From assembly GCF_006438825.1 (NCBI RefSeq), contig NZ_RCZP01000002.1:218568-282567 (forward strand): a DNA stretch of 64,000 bases, read 5' to 3'. The position numbers and the translations under genes are program-made. Position 1 is the first letter of the stretch. Every line of letters starts with the position of its first letter. Of the stretch, positions 18,560-29,512 are shown piece by piece. Under the pieces are notes generated by a model. That model saw only the letters and a list, made by a program, of their open reading frames with translations, searched no databases and was not told the DNA's origin. This DNA comes from Muricoccus nepalensis (GTDB lineage Bacteria > Pseudomonadota > Alphaproteobacteria > Acetobacterales > Acetobacteraceae).

Positions 18560-19108
18560 TCACTGGAGCGGCCGCTCGTAGTCCACGACGGCCTCGCTCG
18601 CGGGCTTGAGGCCCCGCAGGAGGGCAATCCGCTTGATGAGCTCCGACAGCCCCTGCAGCGCGATCATGAGGAAGCCGAGGGGCAGGATCAGCTTCACGGG
18701 CCAGCGGATCAGCCCGCCCGCGTTCTGGCTGCCTTCGCCCCGCTGCCAGCTGTCGACGAAGAAGGGCCAGGTCATCCAGGCCAGCAGCAGCATCGCCGGA
18801 AGCAGGAAGACGATGATGCCCAGGATGTCCACCCAGAGCCGCGCCCGCTGGCCGAGGCTGCCGTAGAGGATGTCCACGCGGACGTGCTCGTTCCGGAACA
18901 GGGTGTAGGAGGACCCCAGCATCACCATGCCGGCGAAGAGGTACCACTGCACCTCCAGCCAGGCGTTGGAGGAGTAGGAAAGCCCGTAGCGCACGGTGGC
19001 GTTGCCGGCGCTGATCGCGCAGGCCAGCAACGTCATCCAGTCCGCCGCGCGGCCGAACAGCGCGTTCACGCTGTCCACGACCCGGCTGAAGGCGAGCAGG
19101 GGCTTCAT
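18560..19108 (-). CDS. dctQ: TRAP transporter small permease
   Basis: A 182-residue four-helix DctQ-type subunit. VNALFGRAADWMTLLACAIS is the first helix, LEVQWYLFAGMVMLGSSYTLF and NEHVRVDILYG hold the conserved EhVrVD signature, and LPLGFLMIALQGLSELIKR closes it. It partners the large permease 46 bases downstream and the periplasmic receiver gene upstream. ATG at 19108 is used; a GTG six bases earlier is an alternative. Confidence 0.92.
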   Translation of the reverse strand: MKPLLAFSRVVDSVNALFGRAADWMTLLACAISAGNATVRYGLSYSSNAWLEVQWYLFAGMVMLGSSYTLFRNEHVRVDILYGSLGQRARLWVDILGIIVFLLPAMLLLAWMTWPFFVDSWQRGEGSQNAGGLIRWPVKLILPLGFLMIALQGLSELIKRIALLRGLKPASEAVVDYERPLQ

Positions 19109-19145
19109 CGTCACTCGTATCCCTTACTGTCTGGCAAGCCCGGCC

Positions 19146-20270
<1,125 letters not shown>

Positions 20271-20536
20271 TCGGTCTTCGTCTCCCAGCTGGGCCCGTCG
20301 CATGCGGGCCTTTCAGAACGCCCCTTAATCCCAGTGGGAGCCGCTGCCTAGCGCTCACTGTGCGTTGGGGTAACGAAACATATCACGTCTTCCCCAGCCC
20401 GGGCGCGCAGCGGGGGCGCCTTCCAGCGGGCAGGGCCGCCCCAGCCCGTCCTGTTCACTCTTCCTTTACGCAGACTCAGGAAAGCTGTGCGGGCCGGAAG
20501 ATCCGGTGAAAACCCAAAACGAGGTTCCCTCCCCCG

Positions 20537-20794
20537 ATGCCTGGTTCCGCCGCCAACAGCTTCCGGCCCGCCCAGCCCCGCGCCCTCCCGCCGATCCACT
20601 CCGCCTCCCTCCTGCAGGGACCCGCCGGCGTCACGCTGAACCTGCAGGGCGATGGCGGCGGCATGACCCAGGTCCCGCTGACGCTGGCCGCCCTGCGGGA
20701 GATCGCGGCCCTCGCCGGCTCCGCCCTCTCCGGCGGCGCGGAGGCCCTCCACCCGGGGCCGGCGGACGCCGCGGGCATGCCCGAGGCCCGCTGA
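20537..20794 (+). CDS. Small hypothetical protein
   Basis: An 85-residue protein with no family I recognise. The centre, LQGPAGVTLNLQGDGGGM followed by TQVPLTLAALREIAALAGSAL, looks like a small beta-hairpin plus a helix; both ends are Pro/Ala-rich. The ATG is preceded by acgaggttccc, an acceptable ribosome site. It is isolated, divergent from takP and convergent with the hybrid kinase gene. It may simply be an open frame of GC-rich DNA, but the upstream 250 bases are less GC-rich and could hold promoters. Confidence 0.45.
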   Translation: MPGSAANSFRPAQPRALPPIHSASLLQGPAGVTLNLQGDGGGMTQVPLTLAALREIAALAGSALSGGAEALHPGPADAAGMPEAR

Positions 20795-20803
20795 GGCCGC
20801 CGC

Positions 20804-22741
20804 TCAGCCGAGCAGCAGCCCGACCCGCTCCGCCAGCTCCCCCTGGCGGTAGGGCTTCTGGAGGACCGGGATGCCCGGCGACAGCGCCCCGAGCTCCGCG
20901 TAGCCCGTGACGAGCAAGATCGGCAGGCCCGGCCGAATCGCCCGTGCTCGCTCGGACAGCTCCGCCCCGTTCATGCGCGGCATGGCGAAGTCCGCCACCA
21001 TCAGCCGCACGCCCTCGTCGCCCTCCAGCAGGCGCAGCGCCGCCTCGCCGTCCGCGGCTTCCAGGATCTCGTGACCGAGGTCCGACAGGAAGCCGGCCGT
21101 CACGGAGCGCACGGTCGCGTCGTCGTCCACCACCAGGATCCGGGCGGGCGCGCAGGCCCGGGCCGTGCCGTCACCCGGCGGGACGCTCTCCTCGTCGCCC
21201 GCTGCCGCGGCCGGGAGGTAGAGCGAGACGCGGGTGCCCTTGCCGGGCACGCTGTCGATCGCCAGCCCGCCGCCGGACTGCCGCACCAGCCCATAGACCA
21301 TCGGCAGGCCGAGCCCCGTGCCCTTGCCGACCTCCTTCGTCGTGAAGAAGGGCTCCAGCACGCGGGTCAGCACCTCCGGCGGCATGCCCGTGCCGGTGTC
21401 GGCGACGGAGACGCGGACATAGGCGCCGGCCGGCAGCTCCGGGATCTCGTCGGGGCCGATGGGGGCGTCGGCGGTCGCCAGGGTGATGGTCCCGCCCTCC
21501 GGCATGGCGTCCCGCGCGTTGATGCAGAGGTTGATGAGCGCGAGCTCGAACTGGTCGGGGTCCACGCGGACGGCGCCCGGGTCGGCCGCGAGGTCGCGCC
21601 GCAGCTCGAGCGCCCCGCCCGGGGGCGTGCCGAGGGTGCGGGCCAGCAGGTCGCCCATGCCGAGGATGAGCCGGTTCACCGAGACGCGGCGCGGCGCGAG
21701 CTCGTTCTGCCGGGAGAAGGAGAGCAGCCGCCGGGTGAGGGCCGATCCCCGCTCGGCCGCGAGGGTCGCGTTGTGCATGAGGCGCCGCAGCCCCGGCTCG
21801 TCGCCGACGCGCTTTCCCGCGAGGTGCAGGCTGCCGAGGATGGCGGTGAGCAGGTTGTTGAAGTCGTGGGCGACCCCCCCGGCCATGGTGCCCAGCGCCT
21901 GCATCTTGTCGGCCTGGCGAAGCCGTGTCTCCAGGCGCCGGGCCTCGGTGACGTCGCGGGCGATGGTGACGAGCACGCCGGCGCCGAGGGCGACGCGGCT
22001 GGTGTGCAGCCACCGGGGCTGCCCGTCCGGGCCGGGCGGCGCCTCGGCGAGCGCCGAGGCCGTGCCCGCGGCCAGGGCGTCCCGCTCGGCCTTCGCCAGG
22101 CCGGCGGCCGCCTCTGGGGAGAGGAGGTCCTCCTCCCGCCGCCCGAGGCAGGCGCCCGGCTCCAGGCCCAGCGCCGCGGCCTTGGCGGCGTTCAGCCGGA
22201 TGAAGCGGCCCTGCGCGTCCTTGAAGGAGAGCTGGTCGGGCAGGTTCTCCAGCAATCCCTGCAGGAGGGCGCGCTCGGCCTCCAGAGCCCGGCGGAGGTC
22301 GTGCCGGTCGCGCGCGGCGCCGACCATGGCGAGCAGCGCCGCGGGTTCCCAAGGCTTGGCGGCGTAGCCCGCGATCCGCCCGCGGTTGAGCGCGCCAACG
22401 ACGGCGTCGAGCTCCGCGTAGCCTGTCAGCAGCAGCGCCTCGGCGTCCGAATGGGCGCGGGCGCGCTCGAGGAAGGCGTCGCCGGTGAGGCCGGGCATGC
22501 GCTGGTCGGAGAGGATGACCGCCGGGCGCAGCCCGCCGGCGAGCAGCGCCAGGGCCTCCTCCGGGCGGGTGGTGGCGACGACCTCGAAGCCCTCCTCCAG
22601 GAGGTCGGTCAGCGCGGTGAGGATCTCCGCCTCGTCGTCCACGAGAAGGACGGTCGCGCGGTCGCCGGCGGCCAGGCCTGGAACCAGGCCCGTTCCCGGG
22701 CCCATCGCCCCGCCCAGCCCGTCGCCCGGCCCGTCCGTCAC
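20804..22741 (-). CDS. Hybrid histidine kinase, REC-PAS-HisKA-HATPase-REC
   Basis: A 645-residue soluble kinase. It has an N-terminal receiver (TVLLVDDEAEILTAL, phospho-Asp in VILSDQRMPGLTG, Lys in YAAKPWEP), a PAS domain (LLENLPDQLSFKDAQGRF), a HisKA box AGGVAHDFNNLLTAILG, a HATPase with GKGTGLGLPMVYG, and a C-terminal receiver (ARILVVDDDATVRSV, Asp in MVADFAMPRMNG, Lys in LQKPYRQ). The first receiver has the RpfG/HD-GYP-like SDQRMPG form. The last gene of the chemosensory operon; its GTG overlaps the previous stop (GTGA). ATG at 22705 is a possible alternative start. It probably passes on the signal of the Che system. Confidence 0.88.
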   Translation of the reverse strand: MTDGPGDGLGGAMGPGTGLVPGLAAGDRATVLLVDDEAEILTALTDLLEEGFEVVATTRPEEALALLAGGLRPAVILSDQRMPGLTGDAFLERARAHSDAEALLLTGYAELDAVVGALNRGRIAGYAAKPWEPAALLAMVGAARDRHDLRRALEAERALLQGLLENLPDQLSFKDAQGRFIRLNAAKAAALGLEPGACLGRREEDLLSPEAAAGLAKAERDALAAGTASALAEAPPGPDGQPRWLHTSRVALGAGVLVTIARDVTEARRLETRLRQADKMQALGTMAGGVAHDFNNLLTAILGSLHLAGKRVGDEPGLRRLMHNATLAAERGSALTRRLLSFSRQNELAPRRVSVNRLILGMGDLLARTLGTPPGGALELRRDLAADPGAVRVDPDQFELALINLCINARDAMPEGGTITLATADAPIGPDEIPELPAGAYVRVSVADTGTGMPPEVLTRVLEPFFTTKEVGKGTGLGLPMVYGLVRQSGGGLAIDSVPGKGTRVSLYLPAAAAGDEESVPPGDGTARACAPARILVVDDDATVRSVTAGFLSDLGHEILEAADGEAALRLLEGDEGVRLMVADFAMPRMNGAELSERARAIRPGLPILLVTGYAELGALSPGIPVLQKPYRQGELAERVGLLLG

Positions 22742-24474
22742 GGCGCGCCCTCCCGGGGGACGCGGATGGTGAAGCGGGCGCCGCCGCCCTCCCAGGCCGC
22801 GTCGTCCACCGCGATGCTGCCCCCGTGGGCCTCCACCACCGCGTAGGCGATCGACAGGCCGAGCCCCGTGCCGGCGCCGACGGGCTTGGTGGTGAAGAAG
22901 GGCTCGAAGATGCGGGCGCGGATCGGCTCGGGCACGCCGGGGCCGGTGTCGCTCACCTCGATGACGTAGTCCCCGCCCTCCTCGCGCGTGGCCAGGCGGA
23001 TCCGGCCGTGGCCCTCGATCGCGTCGGCGGCGTTGCCCACCACGTTCATCACCACCTGGTTCAGCAGGGCCGGGGAGCCGCGGAGGACGCGCGGGGCGGC
23101 GAGGTCGCGCTCCACCACGATCCGATCGGACAGCTTGTGGGTCAGCAGGACGAGGATGGTGCCGATCGCCTCGGGCACGTCCACCTCCTGCGCGCCGGCC
23201 TCGTCGAGGCGGGAGAACTTCCGGAGGTTGCCGACGAGGTCCTGGATGCGGCGCAGCCCCATGGCCATGGAATCGGCGCGGGCCGTCGCCTTCTCCAGCG
23301 CCCGCGCCGCCTCCGCGTCGCCCGCCACGCGCGGCGCCACCTGGGCCAGCAGGCGGGACACCGTGCCCTGGTGCGCCAGGATGAAGGCCAGCGGGTTGTT
23401 GATCTCGTGCGCGATGCCCGCCACCAGCTCGCCGAGGGACGCCATCTTCGCGGCCTGGACGAGCTTGCCCTGGGTGTCCCGCAGCGCGCGGTTCGCGCTC
23501 TCCAGCTCCGCGTTGGCGCGGGCGAGCGCGCCGGAGAGGGCGGCGCGGGCCTCGGCGGAGGCGGCCTCGGCGCGGGCGCGCTCCACCTCGCGCAGCCGCT
23601 CGCGCATGGCGCTCTCGATCCGCCGGTTCTCCTCGCGCAGGAGCTTGCGGCGGACGAGGGCGCGGACGCGGAGCCGGATGGCCTCGGCCCCGGCCTCGGC
23701 GGGCAGCACGTCGTCGGCGCCGGCCTCGAAGGCGGCGGCGGGGGCGGGGCGGCTGCCGTCGATGGCGACGATCCGGAAGCCCGCGCCGGCCTGGCGCCGC
23801 GCCTCCAGCCCGCGCAGCAGGTCGAGCCCACCGCCCGGCAGGCCCGACAGGTTCACCACCACGCCGTCCCAGGGGTCGCCCGGGCGGTCGGCGGCGGCCT
23901 CGGCGCCGGCGCTGTCCACGCTCTCGACGCGGTCGCCGTCCGCGGCCAGGAGGCCGCCGAGCCAGAGGCGGTGGGTCCGGCCGTCGTCGACCAGCAGCAG
24001 CCGGGCACGGCGGAAGCCGGCGCCGGGGGAGTCCGGGGAGGGTCCGGCCTCGCCCTCGCCCTCCCCCCGGCGCAGCAGCGCGCGCAGGCGGAGGAGGATG
24101 ATCTCCCGCCCCGCCGATTTCGGCGCGTAGGCGTCGGCGCCGCTCTCGAGGCCCCGCCGCTCGAGGTCGCCCCCGTCCGCGCCGCCCTCGGCGTCGGTCA
24201 GCATGAGCACGGGCAGGGCGCGGGCGCGGACGTTCAGGCGGATGCGGCGGACCAGCTCGTCGCCGTTGATGCCGGGCAGGTGGTGGTCGGCGATGACGAG
24301 GGCGGGCAGGGGGCCGTTCAGCGCCTCGAGCGCCGCCTCGCCGCTGCCGGCCCGGCTGACCGAGAATCCCTCCCCTTCCAGCATCCGGCGAAGCTGGAGG
24401 GCCTGGGTCTCGGAATCCTCCACCAGCAGGATGCGCGGGGCCTCGCCCGCCTCCCATGCCGTCTCGGCGCTCAC
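22738..24474 (-). CDS. CheS3-like histidine kinase, REC-REC(degenerate)-coiled coil-HisKA-HATPase
   Basis: A 578-residue kinase. REC1 (15-135) is complete: [10 protein letters not shown], phospho-Asp63 in [12 protein letters not shown], Lys119 in YAPKSA. REC2 (157-275) has LLLVDDGRT, but the acceptor position is Asn208 ([12 protein letters not shown]) and the Lys position reads VLPAEAG. A helical linker (280-340) leads to the H box [16 protein letters not shown] (His356) and a HATPase with [20 protein letters not shown]. Two receivers ahead of a kinase match CheS3 of the Rhodospirillum centenum Che3 pathway. The GTG overlaps the cheB stop (GTGA). Confidence 0.88.
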   Translation of the reverse strand: MSAETAWEAGEAPRILLVEDSETQALQLRRMLEGEGFSVSRAGSGEAALEALNGPLPALVIADHHLPGINGDELVRRIRLNVRARALPVLMLTDAEGGADGGDLERRGLESGADAYAPKSAGREIILLRLRALLRRGEGEGEAGPSPDSPGAGFRRARLLLVDDGRTHRLWLGGLLAADGDRVESVDSAGAEAAADRPGDPWDGVVVNLSGLPGGGLDLLRGLEARRQAGAGFRIVAIDGSRPAPAAAFEAGADDVLPAEAGAEAIRLRVRALVRRKLLREENRRIESAMRERLREVERARAEAASAEARAALSGALARANAELESANRALRDTQGKLVQAAKMASLGELVAGIAHEINNPLAFILAHQGTVSRLLAQVAPRVAGDAEAARALEKATARADSMAMGLRRIQDLVGNLRKFSRLDEAGAQEVDVPEAIGTILVLLTHKLSDRIVVERDLAAPRVLRGSPALLNQVVMNVVGNAADAIEGHGRIRLATREEGGDYVIEVSDTGPGVPEPIRARIFEPFFTTKPVGAGTGLGLSIAYAVVEAHGGSIAVDDAAWEGGGARFTIRVPREGAP

Positions 24475-25568
24475 CGCCCGTCCATCGCCTCCGATGCTCC
24501 CGCCATCGCCCGCAGCAGCCGCGGCCCGATGGCGTCGAGCGGCAGCGCCGCCGTCACGCCACCCAGGCGAACCGCCGCCGCCGGCATGCCATAGACGATC
24601 GCGGTCGTCTCGTCCTCTGCAAGCGTCGTTCCGCCGGCCGCGTGCAGGGCGGCGAGGCCCCGCGCCCCGTCCTCCCCCATGCCGGTGAGGAGGATCCCGA
24701 AGCCGCGCGGGCCGAGGACCCGGGCCATGCTGCCGAAGAGCACGTCCGCCGCCGGGCGCTGGCCGCCGACCGGCGGCGCGGCGCTCACCCGCATCAGGCC
24801 GCCCGGGGTGAGGGAGAGGTGGCGGTCGCCGGGGGCGACGTGGACGTGGCCGGGCTCCGGCCGGGCGCCGTCCCGAGCGAGGAGGACGCGGGGCGCCACC
24901 AGCCCGTCGAGCCAGGCCGCGAAGCCCTCCATGAAGGAGGCGCCCATGTGCTGCACGAGGAGGACCGGCGCCGGGAAGCCGGCGGGGAGGGCGCCCAGCA
25001 CGCGGGCGAGGGCGGGCGGCCCGCCGGTGGAGGCGGCGATGCCCACCACCGCCGGCCGCGCCGCGGGCGCCGCCGGGCGGGCGGCCGCGGGCGGGCTCCC
25101 CGGCGCGGGGGCGGGCGCGCGGCGCTGCCGGATCACCGGCACCTGGCTCATGATGAAGAGCTGCGTGCAGATCGCCTCCGCCACCGCCTCCCAGCCCTCC
25201 CGCCCCGGGCCGAGCGGCTTCTCCACGACCGATAGCGCCCCGGCGCGGAGCGCGTTCATGGAGATACGCAGCCCCCCCTCCTCCACGGCGTCGGCGATGA
25301 CGACGATCGGGGTGGGGCACTCCGCCATGATACGCCGCGTCGCCTCCAGCCCGTCCAGGCCGGGCAGGCGGATGTCCATGGAGACGACGTCGGGCCGCAC
25401 GCGGCCGATCTCGGCGAGCGCCTCCTCGGCCGAGGGGACGGCGGCGGCGAGCGCGAGGCGCGGGTCGCGCGAGACGATGTGCGCGAGGAGCTGGCGCACC
25501 ACCGCGCTGTCCTCGACGATCATGACGCGCACGGGCATCGCGCGTCCGGGCCCCTCGGCGGTCCGCAT
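24471..25568 (-). CDS. cheB: Chemotaxis-type protein-glutamate methylesterase
   Basis: A 365-residue CheB: receiver (MIVEDSAVVRQLL, phospho-Asp65 in VVSMDIRLPGLDG, Lys in VVEKPLGPG), a Pro/Ala linker near 150-165, and the methylesterase domain with catalytic Ser in GIAASTGGPPAL, His in LLVQHMGASF and Asp in LTGMGEDGARGL. It removes methyl groups from the MCP of this operon. ATG at 25538 is an equally good start. It lies between cheA and the CheS-like kinase gene. Confidence 0.93.
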   Translation of the reverse strand: MRTAEGPGRAMPVRVMIVEDSAVVRQLLAHIVSRDPRLALAAAVPSAEEALAEIGRVRPDVVSMDIRLPGLDGLEATRRIMAECPTPIVVIADAVEEGGLRISMNALRAGALSVVEKPLGPGREGWEAVAEAICTQLFIMSQVPVIRQRRAPAPAPGSPPAAARPAAPAARPAVVGIAASTGGPPALARVLGALPAGFPAPVLLVQHMGASFMEGFAAWLDGLVAPRVLLARDGARPEPGHVHVAPGDRHLSLTPGGLMRVSAAPPVGGQRPAADVLFGSMARVLGPRGFGILLTGMGEDGARGLAALHAAGGTTLAEDETTAIVYGMPAAAVRLGGVTAALPLDAIGPRLLRAMAGASEAMDGR

Positions 25569-25605
25569 CAGCGGGGTTGCTTCACCGGCTCTCCTCCCGC
25601 GAGGC

Positions 25606-27804
25606 TCAGACGAGCTGGGCGATGGCGGCCAGCAGGGCCTGCTGGTCGAAGCCCTGCTTCGTCAGGTAGGCGCTCGCCCCCAGCTCCATCCCGCGCTGGA
25701 TGTCGCCGGGGCTGTCGCGGGAGGTCATCAGGATCACGGGGAGCCCCACGAGGGAGGGGTCCGCCCGGATCGCCTCCAGCAGCGCGAACCCGTCCATGAC
25801 GGGCATTTCGACGTCCGCGAGGACGAGGTCAACGCCCGCGCCCGGGGCACGCAGAGAGTTGAGCGCGTCCGCCCCGTCCACCGCCAGCGTCACGCGGTAG
25901 CCGCCGGTCTCGAGGATGCTCCGCTCCAGCGTGCGGGTGGTCAGGCTGTCGTCCACCACGAGGACGTGGCGCCGCGGCGCCGCGGCGGCGGGCAGGGGGG
26001 CCGTGCCGGGGCCGCCGCGCGCCGCCTCTCGCAGCCCGCGGTCGAGCAGCCCGTCGGGGCGCAGCACGAGGGCGACGGCGTCGCCCTCCAGCAGGGCGGC
26101 GCCGGAGACGAGGGCCGGGTCGAGGCCCGGCGCGTCCACCTCCGTCACCACCAGGCTGCGGGCGTCCCGCAGGGCGGCGACGGTGAGGAGGAGGCGCGCC
26201 GCGCCGCGGGCGAGCAGCACCGCGGGCCCCGGCCCCGGCGGCGGCGGCTCCGGCGCGCCCCCGAGGAGGGCGTCCAGCGGCAGCACCGGCACCAGCGCCG
26301 CCCCGCCCGGGACCGCCAGCCGCGCCACCGGCCGCCCCTCGGCGGTGGACAGGGCGGCGGGGTCGAGGCGGAGCAGCGGGCCGACGGTCACGAGGGCCGT
26401 GCTGCCGGGCAGGGCGAGCACCTGCCCGCCCGCCTCCACCAGCAGCAGCGGGCGCCGGCCGGTGGAGGGGGGCAGGGCGATCACCACCTCGGCCCCGCCG
26501 CCGGGCGCCGCCCGCAGCGCCGCGGCGCCGTGCAGCGCCAGCGCCGCCTCCGCCACGACCGAGAGGCCCATGCCGCGGCCCGAGAGGCGGTCCACCGCCG
26601 CCGCCGTGGAGAAGCCGGGCTCGAAGACGAGGGCGAGCAGGGCGTCGGGCGAGGGCGGCGCGGCGCCCGGCGCGCGCGGGAGGAGCAGCCCCTGGCGGAC
26701 CGCCGTCGCCTCGATGGCCGCGAGGTCCGGGCCCGGCCCGTTGTCGCGCACCGTCACGGTCAGGCCGGCCTCGGTCGCCTCCACGGCCAGGCCGATCTCC
26801 GCCCGCCGCCCGTCGCGCGGCGCCCCGTGGCCGAGGGCGTTGCGGAGAAGGTGGAGCACCGGGTCCTTCAGCGCCTGCAGCACGCGCCGCTCGGCCTGGG
26901 CCTCCAGGCCCGTGGTCCGGACCGTGGCCTCGACCCCGCCCTCGCGGGCCATCTCGCGCAGCGCGGCGGCGAGGGGGCCGAGCACGCTGCCGGCGGGGAC
27001 GAGGGCGATCGCCTCCACCTCCTCCCGCAGGCGCTGGGCCGCGCGGGCCACCGCGTCCGCGCTCTCCCGCGCCTCGCGCGAGAGGGCCGCGACGTGGCGG
27101 GCGACCTCGCTGAGGGAGGCCTCGAAGCCGCGCAGCCGGTTCGCGAGGGCGGGGTCGGCGGGAAGGGCGGCGCGCATCCCCTCCCAGTTGCGGCGCAGCG
27201 CGCGCAGCTCTGCCTCCACCCCGCGCAGCCCGGCGGCGGTGGAGTCGCGGCCGAGCAGGGCCTTCAGCCCGTAGGTCGCGGCCGAGAGGCGCTCCACCCG
27301 CCCGGCCTCGACCCGGAGATGGCCCTCGGCCGGGGCGGGGGCCTCCGCAGGCGGCGCGGGCGGGGCGGGCGGAGCGGGGTCGGGGCCGGCCTCGAGCGGC
27401 GCCCCGTCGAGCATCCCGTCCAGCGCGGCGAGGACCGGATCGAGGGGGGGCGAAGCGGCGCCGGCGGCGAGGGCGGCGGCCTCGGCCTCGATCGCGTCCA
27501 GCCCGCGGTGGAGAAGGGCCACGAGCGCGGCGGGCAGCCGGGCCGGGCCGCCCGCGGCGGCGCCCGTCTCCCGTGCGAGGAGGCCCTCCAGCCGGTGCGC
27601 CACGGCCTCCGGCCCCGGCAGGTCCACCGCGCGGGCGGCGCCCTTCAGCGAGTGGGCGCGGCGGAACACGTCCCGCAGCGCGCCGGGCTCGAGGGTGACC
27701 GCGCCCTCCGCGTCCTCCGCGGCCAGCGCGGCGCGCAGGGCGGCGAGGTGCTCGCGGTGCTCGGCGTCGAAGGCCGCCAGCAGCTCCGCCCGGAAGTCCG
27801 CCAT
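25606..27804 (-). CDS. cheA: Hybrid chemosensory kinase CheA with C-terminal receiver
   Basis: A 732-residue CheA. Hpt domain with His51 in RRAHSLKGAAR, then a Pro/Ala linker (about 140-165) in place of a clear P2 domain. The dimer helix region and HATPase follow with N box LKDPVLHLLRNALGHG, G1 VRDNGPGPDL and G2 GRGMGLSVVAEA, then a CheW-like domain (PLLLVEAGGQVLALPGS) and a receiver at about 615-732 (HVLVVDDSLTTRTLE, Asp in VLADVEMPVMDG, Lys in YLTKQGFD). A fused receiver is typical of non-flagellar systems (Wsp, Frz, Che3). Follows the MCP gene closely. Confidence 0.93.
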   Translation of the reverse strand: MADFRAELLAAFDAEHREHLAALRAALAAEDAEGAVTLEPGALRDVFRRAHSLKGAARAVDLPGPEAVAHRLEGLLARETGAAAGGPARLPAALVALLHRGLDAIEAEAAALAAGAASPPLDPVLAALDGMLDGAPLEAGPDPAPPAPPAPPAEAPAPAEGHLRVEAGRVERLSAATYGLKALLGRDSTAAGLRGVEAELRALRRNWEGMRAALPADPALANRLRGFEASLSEVARHVAALSREARESADAVARAAQRLREEVEAIALVPAGSVLGPLAAALREMAREGGVEATVRTTGLEAQAERRVLQALKDPVLHLLRNALGHGAPRDGRRAEIGLAVEATEAGLTVTVRDNGPGPDLAAIEATAVRQGLLLPRAPGAAPPSPDALLALVFEPGFSTAAAVDRLSGRGMGLSVVAEAALALHGAAALRAAPGGGAEVVIALPPSTGRRPLLLVEAGGQVLALPGSTALVTVGPLLRLDPAALSTAEGRPVARLAVPGGAALVPVLPLDALLGGAPEPPPPGPGPAVLLARGAARLLLTVAALRDARSLVVTEVDAPGLDPALVSGAALLEGDAVALVLRPDGLLDRGLREAARGGPGTAPLPAAAAPRRHVLVVDDSLTTRTLERSILETGGYRVTLAVDGADALNSLRAPGAGVDLVLADVEMPVMDGFALLEAIRADPSLVGLPVILMTSRDSPGDIQRGMELGASAYLTKQGFDQQALLAAIAQLV

Positions 27805-27826
27805 CCCGGCCGCGCGGCCCCGGGCC

Positions 27827-29506
27827 CTAGAGCCGGTACCGGTCGGCCAGGGCGACGAGGCCGTGGCTCAGCCCCGCCATGTTCGCCGCCGCCTGGTCGA
27901 GCTGGCGCGTGCCCGCCGCCGTCTGCTCGCTCGCCTGGCGGATGTTGGTCAGCGCGCCCATCACCTGCTCGATGCCGAGCTGCTGCTGGTTCGTGCTGGC
28001 GACGATCTGCTGGAAGGTCTGCACCGCCTCCTGCACGCGGGCGGTGATCTCGCGGATGGTCTCGTGGCTGCTGGCCGTGCGCTCGCGCCCCGTGGCCGCG
28101 CGCTTCACGGCCTCCTCGGTCAGCATGACGGAGGCGTTGATGCCGCGCTGGATGTCGCCGAGGTTGGCGCGCACCTGCGCCGTCGCCTCTTTCGCCTGGT
28201 CGGCGAGGGACTTCATCTCGGCGGCGACGACGGCGAAGCTCCGCCCGGCCTCGCCGGCGGCGGCGGCCTCGATCGCGGCGTTCAGCGCCAGCAGGTGGCT
28301 GCGCTCGGAGAGGTCGTTCACCGTCGCGGTGATCTCGCCGATGGCCTGGGTCTTCTCGCTGAGGGAGACGATGTTCTCGGCCACGCGCTCGGCCTGCTCG
28401 CGGATCTTGTCCATGGCGGCGACCGTCTCGGCCACCGCGCGCAGCCCGTCGCCGCTGCTGCGGACGGTGGCCTGGGCGCTCGCGATCACCTCCTGCGCGC
28501 GCTTGCCGATCTGGGTGCCGGAATGGGTGATCTCGTCCACCGTCGCCGCCGTCTCCTGCACGGCCGCGAGCTGCTCCTCGACGCTCGCGGCCTGCTGCTG
28601 CGTGCTGGCGCGGATCTCGGCCGTCGCGGCGTCGAGCTGGTGGGTCGCGTCCCGGCTCTGGCGGGCGAGGTCGCGCAGGCCCTCCGCCATGGTGTTCAGC
28701 GTCGCGCCCAGGCGCCCGAACTCGTCGCGCCCCTCCCGCGCGGGGGCGCCCGACAGGTCGCCGCGGCCGATGCGGTCCACGAGGTCGAGCAGCCCCTCGA
28801 GCGGTCGGGCGAGGGCGCGGCGGACCAGGGCCGTGACGCCGACCGCGATCAGCACCGCCGCCCCGAGGCCGAGGAGGATGAGGTTGCGCGCGTTGTCCGC
28901 GATCTCGTCCACGCGCTGCTGGCCGATCGCCGAGAGGCGCTCCATCGCCGCCTCCACCCGGTCGAGCCCGCGGTCCAGCTCGGCGGCGCCGGCGATGACG
29001 GCGGGCTCCGCGGCGACGAGGGGGGCGGCGTCGTCGGCGGCCAGCAGGCGGACCTGCGCCTCCACGCGCTCGCGCTGGCGGGCGAGGGTCGCGGCGGCGC
29101 CGTTCAGTGCCGCGATGACCGCCTGCCAGGCCGCGCGCCGCTCGGGCGCGATCGCCTGGGCGGCGAAGCCCTGCGCGGCCGCGAGGGCCTCGTCGAGGTC
29201 GGCCGAGAGCCGCCCGGAGGCGCGGCGCCAGTCGGCGGGGTTGGCGGCGTCGGCGACGGCCGGGGCCGCTCCCGGCGCGACGCGGCTCCCGAGATAGGCG
29301 AGCACGAGGCGCTCGCGCGTGTCGCGCATCTCGGCCTGCGCGCTCCGCATCTCCGTCACCTGGCGGATGACCGTGCTGTCGCGGGACATCACGAGGCGGC
29401 TGGCGTTGCGGACCGTCTCGAACTGGTCGAGCGACCAGAGCCCGAGGCCGATGGCGAGGAGGCTCAGCGTCACGAAGCCCAGCAGGGCGCGGTTGGCAAT
29501 CGACAC
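27827..29506 (-). CDS. Methyl-accepting chemotaxis protein
   Basis: A 559-residue MCP. One membrane helix ([18 protein letters not shown]), a helical periplasmic domain to about residue 200, a second helix ([19 protein letters not shown]), a HAMP domain and a signalling domain whose tip reads [19 protein letters not shown] in sense, with [12 protein letters not shown] after it. The tip Glu/Gly pattern and the short cytoplasmic domain fit receptors of alternative-function systems. The ligand is unknown. Sits between the CheW-like gene and cheA, with a seven-base gap to the former. Confidence 0.92.
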   Translation of the reverse strand: MSIANRALLGFVTLSLLAIGLGLWSLDQFETVRNASRLVMSRDSTVIRQVTEMRSAQAEMRDTRERLVLAYLGSRVAPGAAPAVADAANPADWRRASGRLSADLDEALAAAQGFAAQAIAPERRAAWQAVIAALNGAAATLARQRERVEAQVRLLAADDAAPLVAAEPAVIAGAAELDRGLDRVEAAMERLSAIGQQRVDEIADNARNLILLGLGAAVLIAVGVTALVRRALARPLEGLLDLVDRIGRGDLSGAPAREGRDEFGRLGATLNTMAEGLRDLARQSRDATHQLDAATAEIRASTQQQAASVEEQLAAVQETAATVDEITHSGTQIGKRAQEVIASAQATVRSSGDGLRAVAETVAAMDKIREQAERVAENIVSLSEKTQAIGEITATVNDLSERSHLLALNAAIEAAAAGEAGRSFAVVAAEMKSLADQAKEATAQVRANLGDIQRGINASVMLTEEAVKRAATGRERTASSHETIREITARVQEAVQTFQQIVASTNQQQLGIEQVMGALTNIRQASEQTAAGTRQLDQAAANMAGLSHGLVALADRYRL

Positions 29507-29512
29507 GCGGGT

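Noticed and set aside
20271-20536. Search for a riboswitch or small RNA in the takP leader
   Set aside because: Only short dyads (cccagctggg, tcccagtggga) are visible; no known riboswitch core was recognised.
20804-24457. A continuous 1217-codon minus frame that could fuse the two terminal kinases
   Set aside because: Its N-terminal half is Arg/Pro-rich noise; the true upstream kinase is in another frame and the GTGA overlap explains the junction.
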